A DNA stretch of 64,000 nucleotides, taken from Arthrobacter globiformis. GTDB lineage: Bacteria; Actinomycetota; Actinomycetes; Actinomycetales; Micrococcaceae. The stretch lies in NCBI RefSeq assembly GCF_030815865.1, contig NZ_JAUSXI010000001.1, positions 3,596,001 to 3,660,000 of the forward strand, given 5' to 3'. The notes under the pieces are model-generated. The model did not search any database. It saw only the letters and a list, made by a program, of their open reading frames with translations, and was not told the DNA's origin. Shown in pieces: positions 1 to 8,487 of this stretch (positions are counted from its first letter, which is position 1; each line of letters starts with the position of its first letter). Both the position numbers and the translations under genes were made by a program.

Positions 1-122
1 AAGCCGCCCGCGGGAAGCTTTTCCGTGCCCTCCCATTTCTTGTTCATGACCAGGTTCAGGACCGGCCGGACAAGGCCGGCGATAAGCACGAACGTTATGT
101 GGCTCTTGGCCGATTCCTTCAC
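1..122 (-). CDS. Lysophospholipid acyltransferase (PlsC-like), N-terminal fragment
   Basis: The gene runs off the left edge of the window; only about 40 residues are seen from a GTG at 122. The fragment reads MKESAKSHITFVLIAGLVRP and then NLVMNKKWEGTEKLP. This resembles the amphipathic start of actinobacterial 1-acyl-sn-glycerol-3-phosphate acyltransferases, which often follow murA. Members of that family transfer an acyl chain to lysophosphatidate at the membrane. The HxxxxD catalytic motif would lie outside the window, so function rests on the N-terminus and gene order. The start is 10 bases after the murA stop, suggesting co-transcription. Confidence 0.5.
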   Translation of the reverse strand, partial: MKESAKSHITFVLIAGLVRPVLNLVMNKKWEGTEKLPAGG

Positions 123-132
123 CGGGCCCCCG

Positions 133-1458
133 CTACTTCGCCGACGAGATGTCGAAGTCGGCGCCGAGCCCGGCCAGCTTTTCGGTGAACCGCTCGTAGC
201 CGCGGTTGATGATGTCGATTCCGGTTACACGCGAGGTCCCCGTGGCAGCCAAAGCGGCGATCAGGTGGCTGAATCCGCCGCGGAGGTCCGGCACGTCGAT
301 GTCGGTTCCCTTGAGCTGGGTGGGGCCCGAGATGACTGCAGAATGCAGGAAGTTCCGCTGCCCGAAGCGGCACGGCACACTTCCCAGGCATTCCCGGTGC
401 ACTTGGATGCTGGCGCCCATGCGTATGAGCGCGTCGGTGAAGCCGAAGCGGTTCTCGTAGACGGTCTCATGCACGATGGACACGCCTTCGGCCTGGGTCA
501 GGGCCACGACGAGGGGCTGCTGCCAGTCGGTCATGAATCCCGGGTGGACATCCGTTTCCAGGACGAGGGGGCTGAGCTTTCCGCCGCGGTGGTAGAAGCG
601 GATGCCGTCCTCGCCGATGTCCATGCCGCCGCCCACCTTGCGGAAGGTGTTCAGGAAGGTCATCATGTCCCGCTGCGAGGCGCCTTCGACGAAGATGTCG
701 CCGCGCGTTACCAGCGCCGCGGACGCCCAGGAGGCCGACTCGTTGCGGTCGGACAGCGCCCGGTGGTTATAGCCGCCCAACTCGCGGACACCCTCGATGC
801 GGATGGTACGGTCCGTTTGGACGCTGATGATGGCGCCCATCTTCTGGAGCACGGCGATGAGGTCAACGATTTCGGGCTCGGTGGCGGCACCGGAGAGTTC
901 GGTGATGCCTTCGGCGCGCGTTGCACTCAGGAGAACCTGCTCCGTGGCGCCGACGGAGGGATACGGCAGGGAAATTTTGGCCCCGCGAAGCCCCTTGGGC
1001 GCCGAAATGTGGATGCCGCCCGGGCGCTTTTCGACGACGGCGCCGAACTGCCGCAGCACGTTCAGGTGGTAGTCGATGGGCCGGTCGCCGATCTTGCAGC
1101 CGCCCAGGTCCGGGATGAAGGCTTCGCCGACCGCGTGGATCAGGGGACCGCACAGCAGGATGGGGATCCGGGAGTCGCCGGCGTGGGCGTCGATGGCCGT
1201 GCTCGGCGCAGTCTTGGCAGCCTTGGGATCAAGGGTCAGGTCACCGGTGACAGGGTCCTTCTCGACGGTCACGCCGTGGAGCTGGAGCAGGCTGGTGACC
1301 ACCTCGACGTCCTTGATTTCCGGAACGTTCCGCAGCACGGAAGGCTCGTTGCCCAGCAGCGCGGCCACCATGGCCTTGGGCACAAGGTTCTTGGCACCGC
1401 GGACGCTGACACGGCCAGTTAGCGGGACGCCTCCGCGGATTGTCAGAACACTACTCAT
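133..1458 (-). CDS. murA: UDP-N-acetylglucosamine 1-carboxyvinyltransferase
   Basis: MurA catalyses the first committed step of peptidoglycan synthesis in the cytoplasm: transfer of enolpyruvyl from PEP to UDP-GlcNAc. The 441-residue length is normal for an EPSP-synthase-fold enzyme made of two inside-out barrels. The invariant Lys is seen in RGAKN near residue 23. The catalytic loop GGCKIGDRPIDYHL carries Cys121, the residue that is Cys115 in E. coli and the target of fosfomycin, so the enzyme should be fosfomycin-sensitive unless uptake fails. The C-terminal motif DLRGGFSHLIAALAA is also family-typical. It lies 10 bases upstream of an acyltransferase gene on the same strand. Confidence 0.97.
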   Translation of the reverse strand: MSSVLTIRGGVPLTGRVSVRGAKNLVPKAMVAALLGNEPSVLRNVPEIKDVEVVTSLLQLHGVTVEKDPVTGDLTLDPKAAKTAPSTAIDAHAGDSRIPILLCGPLIHAVGEAFIPDLGGCKIGDRPIDYHLNVLRQFGAVVEKRPGGIHISAPKGLRGAKISLPYPSVGATEQVLLSATRAEGITELSGAATEPEIVDLIAVLQKMGAIISVQTDRTIRIEGVRELGGYNHRALSDRNESASWASAALVTRGDIFVEGASQRDMMTFLNTFRKVGGGMDIGEDGIRFYHRGGKLSPLVLETDVHPGFMTDWQQPLVVALTQAEGVSIVHETVYENRFGFTDALIRMGASIQVHRECLGSVPCRFGQRNFLHSAVISGPTQLKGTDIDVPDLRGGFSHLIAALAATGTSRVTGIDIINRGYERFTEKLAGLGADFDISSAK

Positions 1459-1589
1459 TTACCGGTTTCCTCACGACTACTCGCCCCCAAATCCTTACAA
1501 AGGCACCAGCTAAGCATATGAGTTCGCGTTACCGAACCGAAATACTGACGCGGGCGCGTGGGACCCGACGGCCTGAACGGGGGCAGCGG

Positions 1590-1624
1590 AAAGGCCCGCC
1601 GCGGCTATGCACGGCGGGCCTTTT
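1590..1624 (-). terminator. Rho-independent-like terminator after leuD
   Basis: A 12-bp perfect stem (AAAGGCCCGCCG at 1590-1601 with its complement at 1612-1623) has a 10-base loop and short T/A runs on both sides. It sits 23 bases past the leuD stop and 130 bases upstream of the murA start, so it would end leuCD transcription. The flanking A and T runs make it potentially bidirectional. Confidence 0.7.
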
Positions 1625-1646
1625 GGCGTTGCTTTTTGATAATCGG

Positions 1647-2249
1647 TCAGGAAGTCCTGGCCGGGAGTGTGAGCGGCGTGAAGGACGGCCGGGTGGCTTC
1701 GTAGGCCGTAATGTCCTCCTCGTGCTGCAGGGTCAGCCCAATGTCATCGAGGCCCTCGAGCAGGCGCCAGCGCGTGTAGTCGTCGATCTCGAACGGCGCA
1801 ACCACGTTGCCGCAGGTGACGGTCTTGGAGGCGAGGTCAACGGTCACCTCGGTTCCGGGCGCGTTCTCGAGCGTCTTCCAGATGAGCTCGATGTCATCCT
1901 GGGCAACCTGCGCGGCGAGGAGTCCCTGCTTGCCCGAGTTGCCGCGGAAGATGTCGGCGAAGCGGGAGGAAAGGACGACGCGGAAGCCGTAGTCCTTGAG
2001 CGCCCAGACGGCGTGCTCCCGGGAGGAACCGGTGCCGAAGTCGGGGCCGGCCACCAGGACGGACCCGGCATTGAACGGCTCCTGGTTCAGGATGAAGGAA
2101 GGATCCTTGCGCCACGCGGAAAACAGCGCGTCTTCAAAGCCGGTGCGCGTGATGCGCTTGAGGTACACGGCGGGGATGATCTGGTCCGTGTCGACGTTGC
2201 TCTGGCGCAGCGGGACGCCGATACCGGTGTGGGTGGTGAACTTTTCCAT
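1647..2249 (-). CDS. leuD: 3-isopropylmalate dehydratase, small subunit
   Basis: LeuD is the swivelling domain partner of LeuC; together they isomerise 2-isopropylmalate to 3-isopropylmalate in leucine synthesis. The protein has 200 residues, the usual length. The substrate-binding segment [18 protein letters not shown] lies near residues 67-84, and [15 protein letters not shown] is the typical N-terminal signature. The AGGAAG ribosome-binding site overlaps the leuC TAG stop and precedes the ATG by six bases, so the two subunits are translationally linked. It is followed by a terminator. Confidence 0.97.
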   Translation of the reverse strand: MEKFTTHTGIGVPLRQSNVDTDQIIPAVYLKRITRTGFEDALFSAWRKDPSFILNQEPFNAGSVLVAGPDFGTGSSREHAVWALKDYGFRVVLSSRFADIFRGNSGKQGLLAAQVAQDDIELIWKTLENAPGTEVTVDLASKTVTCGNVVAPFEIDDYTRWRLLEGLDDIGLTLQHEEDITAYEATRPSFTPLTLPARTS

Positions 2250-2258
2250 GGCGTCTTC

Positions 2259-3713
2259 CTAGGCGGCGTCGGTGGTGAGGGCTGCGGATTCCGGTGCCGG
2301 CTGGAGGTCCGACGGCGAACTCAGCGTTCCGCGGACGGCCGTGGCGGCTGCAACCACCGGAGAGACAAGGTGCGTGCGGCCGCCCTTGCCCTGCCGGCCT
2401 TCGAAGTTGCGGTTGGAGGTGGAGGCGCACCGCTCCCCCGGCTCCAACTGGTCCGGGTTCATGCCCAGGCACATGGAGCAGCCGGCAAAACGCCATTCGG
2501 CGCCAAAGTCCTTGAAGACCTTGTCCAGTCCTTCGGCCTCGGCCTCAAGGCGTACCCGTGCCGAGCCCGGGACCACCAGCATCCGGACCTTCGGGTCCTT
2601 CTCGCGGCCGCGGACGATGTCCGCCGCGGCCCGCAGGTCCTCGATGCGGGAGTTGGTGCAGGAGCCCAGGAAGACGGTGTCCACGCGGATGTCCTTCATG
2701 GGCGTTCCGGCGGCCAGGCCCATGTACTGGAGGGCGCGCTCCGCGGCGGCCTTGGCGTTCTCGTCGCCGAAGTCCTCCGGGGACGGAACCTTTGCCGACA
2801 GCGAGACGCCCTGACCGGGGTTGGTGCCCCAGGTGACGAACGGCTCGAGGGTGTCGGCGTCCAAATCGACCTGGGCGTCGAAGACGGCGTCGTCGTCGGT
2901 GCGCAGCGTGTTCCAGTATTCGACGGCAGCGTCCCATTCAGCGCCCTGCGGCGCGTGCGGGCGGCCGTTCATGAAAGCGTAGGTGGTCTCATCCGGAGCC
3001 ACCATGCCGGCGCGGGCGCCTGCTTCAATGGACATGTTGCAGATGGTCATCCGGGCGTCCATGGACAGGGCGCGGATGGCCGAGCCGCGGTACTCCAGGA
3101 CGTAGCCCTGGCCGCCGCCGGTGCCGATCTTGGCGATGACGGCAAGGATAATGTCTTTGGCGGTCACGCCGGGGCGCAGAGTGCCCTCGACGTTGATGGC
3201 CATGGTCTTGAAGGGCTTGAGGGACAGCGTCTGGGTGGCCATAACGTGCTCCACCTCGGACGTGCCGATGCCCATGGCCAGCGCACCGAACGCACCGTGG
3301 GTGGAGGTGTGCGAGTCGCCGCACACCACGGTCATTCCGGGCTGGGTCAGTCCAAGCTGCGGCCCCACGACGTGCACGATGCCCTGCTCGGCGTCACCGA
3401 GGGAATGCAGGCGGACGCCGAACTCCTCGCAGTTGTTGCGCAGGGTCTGGATCTGGGTCCGGCTGGTGAGGTCGGCGATCGGCTTGTCGATGTCCAGCGT
3501 CGGGGTGTTGTGGTCCTCGGTGGCGATGGTGAGGTCCGGGCGGCGCAGCTTGCGGCCGGCCAGGCGGAGACCCTCAAAGGCCTGCGGGGAGGTCACCTCA
3601 TGGACGAGGTGGAGGTCGATGTACAGAAGGTCCGGCTGGGCGTTGGCGCCTTCGCCGTCGCCTTTGCGCACCACGTGCGCATCCCAGACTTTCTCGGCCA
3701 ATGTTTTGGCCAT
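2259..3713 (-). CDS. leuC: 3-isopropylmalate dehydratase, large subunit
   Basis: This aconitase-family [4Fe-4S] enzyme subunit has 484 residues counted from the ATG at 3713. Cluster ligands are visible as Cys352 (GSCTNS) and Cys412/Cys415 (CSMCLGMN), matching E. coli 347, 407 and 410. [14 protein letters not shown] is the aconitase signature. Two in-frame ATGs lie at 3719 and 3713; AAGGGAG abuts the first and is six bases from the second, so 3713 is preferred. The frame stays open upstream to 3815, but that stretch is promoter-like. leuC is divergent from an NdgR-type regulator, and the intergenic region holds a candidate operator. Confidence 0.96.
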   Translation of the reverse strand: MAKTLAEKVWDAHVVRKGDGEGANAQPDLLYIDLHLVHEVTSPQAFEGLRLAGRKLRRPDLTIATEDHNTPTLDIDKPIADLTSRTQIQTLRNNCEEFGVRLHSLGDAEQGIVHVVGPQLGLTQPGMTVVCGDSHTSTHGAFGALAMGIGTSEVEHVMATQTLSLKPFKTMAINVEGTLRPGVTAKDIILAVIAKIGTGGGQGYVLEYRGSAIRALSMDARMTICNMSIEAGARAGMVAPDETTYAFMNGRPHAPQGAEWDAAVEYWNTLRTDDDAVFDAQVDLDADTLEPFVTWGTNPGQGVSLSAKVPSPEDFGDENAKAAAERALQYMGLAAGTPMKDIRVDTVFLGSCTNSRIEDLRAAADIVRGREKDPKVRMLVVPGSARVRLEAEAEGLDKVFKDFGAEWRFAGCSMCLGMNPDQLEPGERCASTSNRNFEGRQGKGGRTHLVSPVVAAATAVRGTLSSPSDLQPAPESAALTTDAA

Positions 3714-3794
3714 GGCCATCTCCCTTCGATGCTGTTTGCTGTTAGATCCACTGAAACAGCAGACCCCTGTAATAAGCCAGTCAAATGATTTGCA

Positions 3795-3809
3795 TCTCAG
3801 ATAATGAGA
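3795..3809. promoter_or_regulatory. Candidate NdgR/LtbR operator between leuC and ndgR
   Basis: The sequence TCTCA-GATAA-TGAGA is a perfect 5-5-5 inverted repeat in the leuC/ndgR intergenic region, flanked by near-symmetric TTGC and GGCAA. The same TCTCA-N5-TG arrangement occurs upstream of leuB, ilvB and ilvD in this window. Orthologous regulators control leuCD and themselves; assigning this exact site is inference. Confidence 0.6.
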
Positions 3810-3824
3810 CGGCAATATCAGTAC

Positions 3825-4544
3825 ATGGACAATTCTAGTGGAGTCGGTGTCATTGATAAAGCAGCGCAGGTGCTCGATGCACTTGAGGCCGGGCCCACGA
3901 CCCTTGCGCAGCTAGTCGCTGCCACGGGACTGGCGCGGCCGACCGTGCACAGGCTGGCCTTGGCGCTGGTCCACCACCGGCTGGTGAGCCGCGACATCCA
4001 GGGCCGCTTTGTCCTCGGCAGCCGGCTCGTCGAGCTTGCCTCCGCCGCCGGCGAGGACAGGCTGATCGCCTCCGCGGGGCCGGTCCTCATGCAGCTCCGC
4101 GACGCCACCGGCGAAAGCGCCCAGATTTTCCGCCGCCAGGGCGACTGGCGGGTTTGCGTTGCCTCCGCAGAACGTCCGATCGGCCTTCGCGACACCATTC
4201 CCGTGGGAACGCAGCTGTCCATGAAGGCCGGTTCGGCCGCCCAGGTGCTGCTCGCCTGGGAGGACCATGACCGGCTGCTGGAAGGCCTGCAGTCGGCGCG
4301 CTTCACGCCCACCGTTCTGGCGGGAGTACGACGGCGGGGCTGGGGCCAGAGCCTCGGCGAACGGGAGCCGGGCGTCGCCTCAGTCTCTGCACCTGTGCGT
4401 GGACCCTCCGGCAGGGTGATCGCCGCCGTTTCCATCTCCGGCCCCATCGAGCGCCTCACCCGCCAGCCGGGCCGGCTGCACGCGGAGGTCGTCTGCAACG
4501 CAGCCCGTGTGCTGACGGAAGCCCTCCGCAAGAATAACGACTAG
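3825..4544 (+). CDS. ndgR: IclR-family regulator of amino-acid metabolism (NdgR/LtbR type)
   Basis: This is a DNA-binding regulator of about 239 residues. An N-terminal winged helix-turn-helix ([23 protein letters not shown], about residues 26-48) is followed by an IclR effector domain. The start [20 protein letters not shown] and the block [20 protein letters not shown] are very close to Streptomyces NdgR and Corynebacterium LtbR as I remember them. Those proteins act on leuCD, leuB and ilv genes and respond to branched-chain amino acids. Start 3825 is chosen because conservation begins there, although ATGs at 3804 and 3825 are in frame. It is divergent from leuC, the classical arrangement. 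Confidence 0.92.
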   Translation: MDNSSGVGVIDKAAQVLDALEAGPTTLAQLVAATGLARPTVHRLALALVHHRLVSRDIQGRFVLGSRLVELASAAGEDRLIASAGPVLMQLRDATGESAQIFRRQGDWRVCVASAERPIGLRDTIPVGTQLSMKAGSAAQVLLAWEDHDRLLEGLQSARFTPTVLAGVRRRGWGQSLGEREPGVASVSAPVRGPSGRVIAAVSISGPIERLTRQPGRLHAEVVCNAARVLTEALRKNND

Positions 4545-4576
4545 CTCCACCTGTTTCCCAACTGGCAGAGCGCCCA

Positions 4577-4634
4577 ACTCAGTAGCAGATCAGGGGGTTC
4601 CCAGGGCTGGGAACGCCGCGAGCTGCTACCTAGT
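4577..4634. repeat. Palindromic repeat, copy 1
   Basis: This is an imperfect inverted repeat of about 50 bp built from AGTAGCAG, CAGGGGGTTCCCAG, a GG centre, CTGGGAACGCC and CTGCTAC. It lies between the ndgR stop and the HNH pseudogene. Related copies occur at 54418-54474 and, split by an IS element, at 55486-57003. It lacks a U-tract, so it is not a canonical terminator. Confidence 0.8.
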
Positions 4635-4656
4635 TTTCGTTTTCAGGTGGATCTAA

Positions 4657-6253
4657 GGAAATCAGCAGCGGACGCCGCACGGCGGCGTTCTGCAGGCTGC
4701 CGCGTTCCCTGATGCTGATGCCGAATTCCCGTTCGATGCTTTCGCGGACGACGGGCTTCCGCATGACGATGACCTCGACGCCGCGTATCCGGCATCGTTG
4801 CCGGAGGACCCTTTTCCTGAGCTGCTGTTCGCCGATGTCCTGTTCACCGAGGGCGCTGCCTCCGATGCGGGTTCACCTTGGCGGGGTTTGCAGGACCGGG
4901 CCGCGACGGCAATAGCGCTTCTGGCGGCCGACCTTAGCGCCGACGATGCCGGGCTGATCGACCAGGTGCGTGGGTTTGAGAACGTCAAGAGCATGATTGC
5001 CGGGCAACAGGCGAGGCTTGCTGTGACGTTTGACGCCCGGCACCGGCAGGAGCACGCCGACCGGGAGACACTGACCGCCGAGGACCTCGGCAAAGACCGC
5101 ACCAAGGAGTACGGCCTGGGCGCGGCCGAGCAGATCGCGCTGGCCCGGGGCGAGTCCCCAAACCGCGGGCACCGGCTCCTCAACACAGCCAAGGCCCTGA
5201 CACAGATGCCCCACACCCAGGCCGCCCTGGACAACGGACAGCTCAACGAAGAGCGCGCCATGCACGTCGCGAAGAAACTGCCTGTTTGAACGTCGAGGAC
5301 CGGACAGCCGTCGACGCGGAACTCGCCGCCGACACCGGAACCTTCAACGGCGCCGGGACCCGGACCGTGATCGCCGCGGTCCGGGCGGCCTCGATCCGCA
5401 GGGATCCCCGTTCCGTGACCCAGCGCGCGAGTCAGGCCGCATCGGAACGGACCGTGAGCCTGCGCCCGGCACCGGACTGCATGACCTATCTGACGGCGCT
5501 GCTGCCCGTGCACCAGGGCGTCGCCGTGCACGCAGCGCTGACCCGGCAGGCCGACACCCTGCACGCTGCCGGGGACCCGCGCTCCCGCGGTCAGCTCACG
5601 GCCGAGACCCTGGTCGAGCGGACCACCGGCACCCCCGACGCATCACCGGCATCGAACTCAACCTCGTCATGACCGACCGGACACTCCTCCAAGGCGATAG
5701 CGAACCCGCCCGGATACCCGGCTACGGCATCGTCCCCGCCGACTGGGCACGCGATCTCATCACCCAGGGACAGAATTCCGCCCAGTTCCAGCATCCGGGC
5801 CGGCCGGATCGCGGCCAGCCCGGCGAGGTCGATTCCACCGCCATGACGGAGTTGAAGGCCTGGATCCGGCGCCTCTACACCGCACCCGGGACCGGTGACC
5901 TGGTCGCCATGGACTCGCGACGGCGTCTCTTTCCGGCACCGCTGCGCCGCTTCATCCACATCCGGGACGACACCTGCCGCACCCCCTGCTGCGACGCCCC
6001 GACCCGCCACCACGACCAGATCATCCCCTGGCACGCCGGCGGAACCACCTCGTTGAGTAACGGCGCGGGACTATGCGAAGCCTGCAACCACACCAAAGAA
6101 CAGCCCGGCTGGAAGGCAAAGCCCAGACCAGGTCCAAGGCACACCATCGAACTGACAACGCCCACCGGCCACACCTACCACTCCACGACGCCGCTACCCG
6201 GATCTAGATGGCCCGGAACCGGTGAAGCGGATCGGCCGGGCCCATCGCCTTAG
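4657..6253 (+). pseudogene. DUF222 / HNH endonuclease (13E12-repeat type), frameshifted
   Basis: Three reading frames together make one protein. An N-terminal DUF222-like part ends [20 protein letters not shown] near 5280. It continues in another frame as [17 protein letters not shown] (5286-5670). The HNH part (about 5650-6253) follows in the third frame, with [39 protein letters not shown], the expected H-N-H residues. At least two frameshifts are needed, near 5281 and 5640. No ATG or GTG start is found for the first part, only TTG at 4798. Members are multi-copy in actinobacteria and thought to be mobile or homing-like. A palindromic repeat lies just upstream. Confidence 0.85.
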
Positions 6254-6282
6254 GGCGCGCGATCGGGCAGTAGTGTGGGCGC

Positions 6283-6837
6283 ATGACCAGCTACGCAGTT
6301 TTCCTCCGCGGCATCAACGTGGGCGGCATCACCATCAAGATGGCGGACCTCAAGGACGCCCTGAAGGCAGGACCGTTCACCGGTGTGAAGACGCTGCTGG
6401 CCAGCGGCAATGTGGTGTTGGTGAGCGAACTCGAGCCTGCCGCCGTCAAAAAGGAATTCGAGACAACCCTGCGGAAGGCCTTCGGCTACGACGCCTGGGT
6501 GGTGGTGCTGACCTCGGACCGCGTGTCGGAACTCGTTGCGGCATGCCGCTATCCGGCCGACGATAAAAGCACGCACACATATCTCACGCTGGCCTCGGAC
6601 ACGGCCGCACTGGATGAGCTGTTCGCCGCTGCGGAAGCCCTGGACGGCGCCGTCGAGCAGGACCGACTGGGTCCCGAGGCAATGGCCTGGCTGGCGCCTG
6701 CCGGCGGCACGCTCGAAAGCCCATTCAGCAAACTCTCCGCCAAGCCGAAGTACAAAGCCTCCACCACCACCCGAAACCTCCGCACCATGATCAAGGTCCG
6801 GGACGCCGCCGCAGCACTGGAGACGGCAGCCGGCTGA
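6283..6837 (+). CDS. DUF1697 family protein
   Basis: The 184-residue cytoplasmic protein begins MTSYAVFLRGINVGG, the hallmark of DUF1697. The family is ferredoxin-like, with the recurrent motif TLLASGNVVLVSE (about residues 37-49) and a C-terminal KLSAKPKYKASTTTRNLRTM block. No biochemical role is established that I know of. It is a lone gene between the HNH relic and the convergent GTPase operon, with no visible partner. Confidence 0.85.
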   Translation: MTSYAVFLRGINVGGITIKMADLKDALKAGPFTGVKTLLASGNVVLVSELEPAAVKKEFETTLRKAFGYDAWVVVLTSDRVSELVAACRYPADDKSTHTYLTLASDTAALDELFAAAEALDGAVEQDRLGPEAMAWLAPAGGTLESPFSKLSAKPKYKASTTTRNLRTMIKVRDAAAALETAAG

Positions 6838-6873
6838 CCGGCCGCGGGCTTGGCAGGTGCATCGGATCAGATG

Positions 6874-8487
6874 CTAGCCGGCGGCAGTCCGGAGCGCCGC
6901 GTTGAACGCCTCAAGGCGCCGGACCTCGGCCTCCACCGGTTCCACGACAAGCCGGCCAGCTACCCCTTCCACGGCGGCGTTGAGCCGCTTCCTGGCCCTC
7001 GCGCCGCGGCGCCGCGCCACGCCGGCGGAGATGAATTTGGCAGTGACGGCGAGCAGGATCCCCAGCGCAGCTCCGCCGGCAATCAGCAGGGTGGGGACCG
7101 GCCAGCCTTCCACCCGGGGCACCTCCGGAACGGGTAGCTGGAGGTAGCCGAGCCCGGCCAGTACACCCAGCCAACCCAACCCCGCCACGGCCGCGAGCAG
7201 CGCGAGCCACTGGATCACGTTGAATGCACCCCACCACCAGGACCTCCGTCCCGCAGCGAGGTCAGCCCCGGCGATGGCCTGGTCAAGGGCATCAGGCAAC
7301 CGGTCCCTTCCCGCCCGGGCCGCCGCGCGGATGGATGCGCGCCAGGGGCCCGGGGCACCGTCGCTGGCGGCGTCGGCAAACTGGCGGACCGCAGCATCGG
7401 TCCGCGCGCGCTCCGGAGCCCCGGCAGGCGGCAGGGACGTCCGGTTCACCTCGGCGCTGGCGTTGCGTCGCAGGTTGAGCCGGCGGAGCGGATCAGGCCT
7501 GAAACGCACGAGCCACCGCGTCACCGGCCATCCCGTGCGCCGGGTGGACTCGATTCGGTAGGACGCGGACACTGCCTCGGCCACGAGGGGTACGTTGGCC
7601 GCCGTCGCCAGTTCATCGGCAAGCCGCGCCACAGTCCCGTCTTTCACGCCGGCGGCGTCCCCGCGGCCCGCCGCTTCCTCCAGCTGCGCCGCCGCCTTGG
7701 TCACGTCCGCGGAAAGCCGCAGTGACAGCGCTTCCCGCTGCGAAACCACGCGGCGGATGGCGGCTCTGACGCCCTCCACTCCAGCTCCGGTCAGCGCGGA
7801 TGCCGCCAGGACCTGGACCTTGCCCAGCCCGTCGTGCGCCAGGAGTCCCCGCAGCGACTCCAGCACCGGTGCGACATCCGCTGCCGGAAGCCTGTCCACC
7901 TGGTTGAGCACCACCAGCGTGACGGCGCCGTGTGATGCCAGCGGCGCCAGGAAGCCATTGTGGACGGCGGCGTCGGCGTACTTTTGCGGGTCCAGTACCC
8001 AGACCAGGACGTCCACCATCCCCACCAGCCGCTGCACGATCTCCCGGTTCGCGGTGCGCGTCGAGTCGAAGTCGGGCAAGTCAAGCAGAATCAGCCCGGT
8101 GTCCTCGTCTGCGAACCCGTCCACGGCATCTGCATGGTGGCGGGCACGAACATCCAGCCAGTCCAGCAGCGGCTCACTGCCGTCGGCGCCCCACACACTC
8201 GCCAAAGGTTCGGATGTGGTGGGCCGTCGGGCCGCCGCCGTCGCGATTTCAGCGCCGTTCACGGCGTTGAACAGGGTGGATTTTCCGCTTCCGGTCGCCC
8301 CGAAGAAGCCCACCACCGTATGGTCGGCGGAGAGCGCCCGCCGCGACCTGGCGCGTTCCAGCACCCCGAGGACATCCTCTAGGGCAGCGTCGGGAAGCAC
8401 GCCCTCGGCCAGTTCCCGGGCCTTGGCCAAAGCCTCGAGGCGGCCCTGGAGCCGCATTTCTTCCTTCGGCCTCCCCCAGCGGTTCAC
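6874..8487 (-). CDS. Dynamin-like membrane GTPase, distal gene of pair
   Basis: The 537-residue protein has a P-loop GATGSGKST (63-71), a switch region RRPTTSEP, G3 DLPDFDS (about 135) and G4 NQVD (about 197). A helical region follows, then two membrane helices near residues 420-450 and 465-490 and a basic tail. This layout fits bacterial dynamin-like or YfjP-type GTPases that act at the inner membrane. It starts with GTG overlapping the upstream GTPase stop by four bases (GTGA), so the two are translationally coupled and probably form a hetero-oligomer. The substrate process is unknown; Streptomyces DynA/DynB is a precedent for paired action, by analogy only. Confidence 0.75.
   Translation of the reverse strand: MNRWGRPKEEMRLQGRLEALAKARELAEGVLPDAALEDVLGVLERARSRRALSADHTVVGFFGATGSGKSTLFNAVNGAEIATAAARRPTTSEPLASVWGADGSEPLLDWLDVRARHHADAVDGFADEDTGLILLDLPDFDSTRTANREIVQRLVGMVDVLVWVLDPQKYADAAVHNGFLAPLASHGAVTLVVLNQVDRLPAADVAPVLESLRGLLAHDGLGKVQVLAASALTGAGVEGVRAAIRRVVSQREALSLRLSADVTKAAAQLEEAAGRGDAAGVKDGTVARLADELATAANVPLVAEAVSASYRIESTRRTGWPVTRWLVRFRPDPLRRLNLRRNASAEVNRTSLPPAGAPERARTDAAVRQFADAASDGAPGPWRASIRAAARAGRDRLPDALDQAIAGADLAAGRRSWWWGAFNVIQWLALLAAVAGLGWLGVLAGLGYLQLPVPEVPRVEGWPVPTLLIAGGAALGILLAVTAKFISAGVARRRGARARKRLNAAVEGVAGRLVVEPVEAEVRRLEAFNAALRTAAG

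Noticed and set aside
1440..3788. Very long open frame opposite leuC and leuD (over 780 codons)
   Set aside because: It is the antisense shadow of two clear enzymes in high-GC DNA and has no recognisable motif.
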